A DNA stretch of 64,000 nucleotides. Origin: Coxiellaceae bacterium. Its GTDB lineage: Bacteria > Pseudomonadota > Gammaproteobacteria > Coxiellales > Coxiellaceae. The stretch's first letter is position 1. Each line of letters opens with the position of its first letter. The notes under the pieces were generated by a model, which saw only the letters and a program-made list of their open reading frames with translations, had not been told where the DNA came from and did no database searches. A program made the position numbers and the translations under genes. The DNA lies in assembly GCA_029210045.1 (NCBI GenBank), contig JARGNX010000004.1, positions 1 to 64,000 of the forward strand, given 5' to 3'. Below are positions 60,269-64,000 of this stretch, one piece after another.

Positions 60269-60944
60269 TGTTTCACTTAGTATTAGCATGACTTATTTTC
60301 CTCAGGTTGTATTCGCATGGGGGATTGTTCATGACCCTATAAATTATGCTCAGATGCTGACAAACTATCAGCAGTTAATACAACAGTATGAATTATTACA
60401 GCAACAATTTAGTAAGCTAAAGCAGCTATCAAACGCGGCCCAAGGGCATTATGGCTTTGGAGATATGTTGAATGGTGCGCAAGATTTAACGCGGCGGCAG
60501 TGGTCACCAAAGAATTGGCAGCAAGCACTGCAAGGATTATCGGGTGGAAATACTGACCGGTATCAGGAATTGGTAAGTCAGTATCAGAAAAATCATGTGA
60601 TATTAACAAAATCTGATTTTGAAAAAGGGGCGACACTAGCCAATGCTAACGCGTATCGACGTGATGTGCAGGTTAATCGTGCGGCCAGTGTAAATGCTAC
60701 GTATGCATTTAATAATATATCAAAGCATCTAGATACTATTCATGATTTATCATCGCGAATTGATCATGCAGAAAACACTAAGGCAGCAATGGATTTGAAT
60801 TCGCGGTTATTAGCTGAAATGGCATATATTCAAACACAGTCATTGAAGATGCAGGTGTTGCTAAACCAGCAGGTTGCTCAGGTTAATGCGGATGCTATTG
60901 CTGATGACACACAACGTGCGCAGTTTGATCGATTAAGCAAATAA
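60243..60944 (+). CDS. virB5: T4SS minor pilin VirB5
   Basis: A 233-residue exported minor pilin from ATG 60243. A signal peptide (IYSVSLSISMTYFPQVVFA) is followed by VHDPINYAQMLTNYQQLIQQY, the typical VirB5/TrbJ start, and a long helical bundle. The ATG follows GGGGGGGGAAGT; the coding start overlaps the end of virB4 by 26 bp. Confidence 0.9.
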   Translation: MLMRQLIYSVSLSISMTYFPQVVFAWGIVHDPINYAQMLTNYQQLIQQYELLQQQFSKLKQLSNAAQGHYGFGDMLNGAQDLTRRQWSPKNWQQALQGLSGGNTDRYQELVSQYQKNHVILTKSDFEKGATLANANAYRRDVQVNRAASVNATYAFNNISKHLDTIHDLSSRIDHAENTKAAMDLNSRLLAEMAYIQTQSLKMQVLLNQQVAQVNADAIADDTQRAQFDRLSK

Positions 60945-60956
60945 TATGAGAAGCAT

Positions 60957-61091
60957 ATGAAAATGACACGAGATATATTAACTGTTTTATTGTGCTGTTG
61001 TTGTATAAGTGCGTGTTCACCAGATCAACTAAAATCCCCGTGTCCTTATTATGGTAGTTACTGTAATAAGTACCCAGTCAATCACCCTTAA
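60957..61091 (+). CDS. virB7: VirB7-like micro-lipoprotein
   Basis: A 44-residue predicted lipoprotein: MKMTRDILTVLLCCCCISAC with lipobox ISAC, then a mature peptide of about 25 residues with three further cysteines (SPCPYYGSYCNKY). VirB7 lipoproteins of similar size anchor the outer-membrane core with VirB9, often by disulfide bridges. Position between virB5 and the next lipoprotein gene supports this. Below the length usually annotated; easily missed. Confidence 0.65.
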   Translation: MKMTRDILTVLLCCCCISACSPDQLKSPCPYYGSYCNKYPVNHP

Positions 61092-61100
61092 GGAAATACT

Positions 61101-61487
61101 ATGTTATTTAGATTTACTAAAAAAAATATAACAATTACATGTTTATATGTATCAACATGCACGCTGATTGCGTGCAGCCCACATATAAATCCATTGCAAA
61201 CGGTGTCACAAAAAAAAGCAGCGCATGTATTATTGCGTGCCGCAATTACTTCAGAGAAAAAGTTAAAATTAGATCCTGATGTGCCAGCAGGTGCCTTGTA
61301 TATGGATTGTATGCAGCGTGATATGCCGCGAAAAATATGCATAACCTTATATAAAGCCATGTTGTCATATGCTAAAAAGTATCCTGATTTTAAGCAGTTA
61401 ACATTACAGGACATATCTGATAAGAAAACGTACCAGGATCTCAGTGATGAATATGAGAAGCAATATTTTAATAGCGGTAATATGTAA
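61101..61487 (+). CDS. T4SS-locus lipoprotein of unknown role
   Basis: A 128-residue lipoprotein: MLFRFTKKNITITCLYVSTC, hydrophobic region, lipobox LIAC near residue 25, then a soluble helical domain (DMPRKICITLYKAMLSYAKK). AAGGAA precedes the ATG. It lies between the VirB7-like gene and virB6, with 2 bp to virB6. It is probably part of the T4SS envelope complex, but I cannot name a family. Confidence 0.7.
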   Translation: MLFRFTKKNITITCLYVSTCTLIACSPHINPLQTVSQKKAAHVLLRAAITSEKKLKLDPDVPAGALYMDCMQRDMPRKICITLYKAMLSYAKKYPDFKQLTLQDISDKKTYQDLSDEYEKQYFNSGNM

Positions 61488-61489
61488 CG

Positions 61490-62515
61490 ATGGTCAATTA
61501 CTCCAATGCGATTGAATGCATCTATACCGAATTGCATTTGTTATTGGCAGATTACGTATTTGATGCCTATGGTGCATTGGCGGCGTATATCAAGCTACCA
61601 TTAGCGTTGGCAATTACTCTATATATATGCCTTTTAGGTATCGCAATCACTCAGGGTTGGGTCAAATTATCATTTTCTGAATTTGGTAAATCCGCTTTGA
61701 AGATAGCGTTAATTTACATGGCGGCAATTAATTGGTCTTGGTTTAGTGAAAATGTTATGGCGCTCATCAGTCAGGGGGCTGGGCATATTGGTGCAATTTT
61801 GACTTCCGCTACACCGTTACCTATTCCCCATACACCGGGTGAGGGTATTAATGCCGCTATACAATTAGTGTTAACAGAGCTTACTAAGATTGGTATGCTG
61901 CTGTGGCAAAAAGGTTCATGGCATAATTTTGGTCCTGTGTTTTCTGCATTGCTGGTATGGGGGTTTGGTTATGCCATGTTATTGGTGTCATTGTTTGAGT
62001 TGGTGTTAGCAAAAATAATGCTGGCTGTATTATTTGCAACGGCGCCATTGTTTATCAGTTTTACTCTATTTAAACCAACACGAGGTTTTTTTGAGCGTTG
62101 GCTAGGTGCTTGTGTTGGTTATGCCTTGATTATGGTGTTTGTCGCAGCGATGTTGACATTGGTCTTGACGATAGCGCAGTGGATGTTGGAGCAAGTGTAT
62201 TTGCAACACATGCATGGCATGACAGTAGTTGACTTTGTACCGATGATGTTAGTCGGATTCGTTGGTGTTGGCTTAATTTTAAAATCGGCACAATTGGCGC
62301 AAGCGATTGGTGGAACCGTAATGATGGTGGCGGTGTCAAGTAATGTATCCGCTTCTATCGCCTCATGGATGTTTAGTGGTTTTAAATCGATTTTACCTAA
62401 TAAACAAGCGGAAAATAAATCGTCTGCTTCCGCTATTACGGCTGACAATAAAGCGCAAGCACAAACTAATGTGCAAGCAATATATCTTGATATGTTAATG
62501 ATTAAAGGAAGCTAA
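61490..62515 (+). CDS. virB6: T4SS channel protein VirB6
   Basis: A 341-residue inner-membrane protein with six or more hydrophobic segments, the central hydrophobic block (about 150-290) typical of TrbL/VirB6, and a polar C-terminal tail (about 300-341). VirB6 forms part of the inner-membrane transfer channel. ATG 61490 is 2 bp after the lipoprotein gene's stop and it is 1 bp from virB8. Confidence 0.87.
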   Translation: MVNYSNAIECIYTELHLLLADYVFDAYGALAAYIKLPLALAITLYICLLGIAITQGWVKLSFSEFGKSALKIALIYMAAINWSWFSENVMALISQGAGHIGAILTSATPLPIPHTPGEGINAAIQLVLTELTKIGMLLWQKGSWHNFGPVFSALLVWGFGYAMLLVSLFELVLAKIMLAVLFATAPLFISFTLFKPTRGFFERWLGACVGYALIMVFVAAMLTLVLTIAQWMLEQVYLQHMHGMTVVDFVPMMLVGFVGVGLILKSAQLAQAIGGTVMMVAVSSNVSASIASWMFSGFKSILPNKQAENKSSASAITADNKAQAQTNVQAIYLDMLMIKGS

Positions 62516-62516
62516 T

Positions 62517-63242
62517 ATGAAATCGCAGCCTCTCAGTACGTATTTTAAACGGGTGCATAATTGGGCGGATGATAAATACAGCCGTGCAATGGTGACGACT
62601 AAGCACTATCAGTGGGCATTCTTTGCTGCTATGACATTGTCGTGTTTATTAACAATTGCATTGGTTTGTTTGATTCCGTTGCAGCATTTGCAGCCATTGT
62701 TAGTTAATCATTATCAAGACGGACGTGTATTAGTGCAGCCATTGCAGTCGGAGTACTTGGTTCATAATCAAGCTTTGGTTGAGAGTGAGCTAGTGCGGTA
62801 TGTGATTAACCGTGAAAGCTATGATGCAACGTCATACCATGAACAATATGCGCTGATTAATTTACTGTCGAGTGCTAGCGTTGCAAAGCAGTATAGGCGT
62901 ATTCAATCGATACACAATCAACACGCATTGGTAAACCAGCTAAATACCAAAGGCCACCGTTCTGTGCATATAGACAGCGTTATATTTTTAGATAAGGCTC
63001 ATGCGAAAACCAAGAACAAGCAGCGGCGCTATAATTTGGCACAAGTCAATTTTAGTCTCACGGATTATATGCAGCATGATTCCTCACCTGTTTCGCATGC
63101 ATTTGCAGCACTTATTTCGTGGCAGTATGTAGGTACACCATTAAGTCCGAGTGAGCGTTGGCGCGATTGGGATGGGTTTGTTGTAACGCGTTATAGCGTT
63201 GAGCAGCGAAATGTAAAATCCACTACGCGGTCAATAGTATGA
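62517..63242 (+). CDS. virB8: T4SS scaffold VirB8
   Basis: A 241-residue bitopic protein: short cytosolic N-terminus, one helix (about 37-59), then a periplasmic NTF2-like domain with LVESELVRYVINRESYD and HAFAALISWQYVGTPLS. It matches VirB8 in length and layout. Its 3' end overlaps virB9 by 4 bp. Confidence 0.92.
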   Translation: MKSQPLSTYFKRVHNWADDKYSRAMVTTKHYQWAFFAAMTLSCLLTIALVCLIPLQHLQPLLVNHYQDGRVLVQPLQSEYLVHNQALVESELVRYVINRESYDATSYHEQYALINLLSSASVAKQYRRIQSIHNQHALVNQLNTKGHRSVHIDSVIFLDKAHAKTKNKQRRYNLAQVNFSLTDYMQHDSSPVSHAFAALISWQYVGTPLSPSERWRDWDGFVVTRYSVEQRNVKSTTRSIV

Positions 63243-63985
63243 GGAAATATAAAGTATCATATCTCACCGATAGTGTATTAATTTTTGCTTTGTTGGTAAC
63301 GGCAAATGTGTTCGCCTATGCAATATTGCCGCAGTATACAGAAAAGTACCGTATACAGCGGGTATTATATAAACCAGATAAAATAGTATCGATTAATGCC
63401 ACAGCTTTTACTACTACGCAAATTGTATTCTCTAAAGATGAGATCATCGAAAATGTGCAATGCGGTGATATGGATGCGTGGACAGTAAGCATTCAAAAGA
63501 ATATATCTTATATGCTTTTTTTAAAGCCGACGTTGTTGGGATCAAACACTAACATGGCGGTTGTGACTAATAAGCGTAGCTACTATTTTCACCTTATCAG
63601 TAGAAAAAATAACACATCTACGACTCAAACATACGCTCTTTATTTTACTTATATGCCTGTGTTACATGCTGGCCAATCATTGAGCGTGACAAAAAGTATC
63701 TTAGCCACACATAAAAAGAATTGGGATTACAGTTACAGCGGTGACAGACAGTTACTGCCTCAGCGTGTTTACGATGATGGGCGATTTACTTATTTGCAAT
63801 TAAGGCCCTACCAAAGTGTCCCGGCTATTTTTGCAGTTAATAATAGAAATGGTAGGGAAACGGTCGTTAATTATCGTCGTAAAGGGAATATGCTTATTGT
63901 ACAACAAGTGGCTCATCAGTTGAGTTTGCGCATGGGAAAATATCACGTGCTCAGTCTGTTTAATAATCATTTTATAAAGCGTTGA
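63239..63985 (+). CDS. virB9: T4SS outer-membrane core protein VirB9
   Basis: A 248-residue exported protein with an N-terminal hydrophobic segment (SVLIFALLVTANVFAYA), then NATAFTTTQIVFSKDEIIEN, LFLKPTLLGSNTNMAVVTN and a C-terminal domain with DGRFTYLQL. This is the VirB9/CagX layout. It is followed by GAGGT and the next start codon at 63993. Confidence 0.92.
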   Translation: MRKYKVSYLTDSVLIFALLVTANVFAYAILPQYTEKYRIQRVLYKPDKIVSINATAFTTTQIVFSKDEIIENVQCGDMDAWTVSIQKNISYMLFLKPTLLGSNTNMAVVTNKRSYYFHLISRKNNTSTTQTYALYFTYMPVLHAGQSLSVTKSILATHKKNWDYSYSGDRQLLPQRVYDDGRFTYLQLRPYQSVPAIFAVNNRNGRETVVNYRRKGNMLIVQQVAHQLSLRMGKYHVLSLFNNHFIKR

Positions 63986-63992
63986 GGTCATT

Positions 63993-64000
63993 ATGCTGAA
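63993..64000 (+). CDS. virB10: Start of next T4SS gene (expected VirB10), partial
   Basis: ATGCTGAA with GAGGTCATT upstream begins a gene that runs off the window. By position (after virB9) it should encode VirB10, but only two full codons are visible; the identity is inference from order. Confidence 0.35.

Overview
The window is a dense bacterial chromosome segment of moderate GC. The housekeeping genes (lysS, rpsP-rimM-trmD-rplS, ffh-ypjD-yfjD, aceEF-lpd, hslO-xseB-ispA, bioC) read as gammaproteobacterial. The accessory genes point to a host-associated lifestyle, probably Legionellales-like: a VirB-type type IV secretion (T4SS) locus, ankyrin and Sel1-repeat proteins, a secreted GH85 endoglycosidase, a eukaryote-like cytochrome P450, Lys/Ala-rich histone-H1-like proteins, and many small proteins without recognisable families. 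The taxonomic assignment is inference from gene content only.

Layout. 1-3.8 kb: dispersed 'TGTCATCCCGG' repeats with 20-bp tandem expansions, a disordered protein with an NLS-like motif, a six-helix membrane protein and an AidB-like acyl-CoA dehydrogenase. 4-7.8 kb: lysS, then IS6-family relics bracketing two orphan genes, then a PAS-GGDEF diguanylate cyclase. 7.8-13.8 kb: a membrane protein with a Cys cluster, ygfZ, an MFS transporter, glutamate dehydrogenase, a Lys/Ala-rich coiled-coil protein and a PQ-loop protein. 13.9-18.3 kb: the rpsP-rimM-trmD-rplS operon, split between trmD and rimM by four opposite-strand genes, three of which end in Cys-cluster tails. 18.5-27.5 kb: an orphan GNAT-like protein, an L,D-transpeptidase lipoprotein, a Dus enzyme, an MNT/HEPN pair, ffh, ypjD, a CorC-type protein, a pseudopilin, adk and a thioredoxin. 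27.6-36.6 kb: an H1-like protein, a DUF2147 protein, a cation/proton antiporter, ampE and the pyruvate dehydrogenase operon. 36.6-41.8 kb: an inverted-repeat element, a GDPD, a purine permease, twin micro-lipoproteins, a Pro/Ala-rich exported peptide, a putative outer-membrane barrel and an ankyrin protein. 41.8-57 kb: a 920-residue Sel1/putative Cys-protease protein, GH85, comF, a truncated Abi_2 gene, bioC-lplA-methyltransferase, the P450, ispA-xseB-hslO, an RlpA-like protein and a GrpB-GNAT fusion. 57.2-64 kb: virB2-B3-B4-B5-B7-like-lipoprotein-B6-B8-B9 and the first codons of the next gene (expected virB10).

The T4SS at the right end offers a secretion route, and the orphan proteins (NLS-like, Cys-tailed, ankyrin, Sel1) are plausible but unproven substrates. 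Metabolic genes suggest lipoylated pyruvate dehydrogenase (lplA plus aceEF-lpd), amino-acid use (gdh) and uptake of host metabolites (MFS, purine permease). No rRNA, tRNA or CRISPR array was recognised. Where several start codons are possible the chosen one is explained in the entry. All functional calls rest on reading motifs by eye, with no database search.
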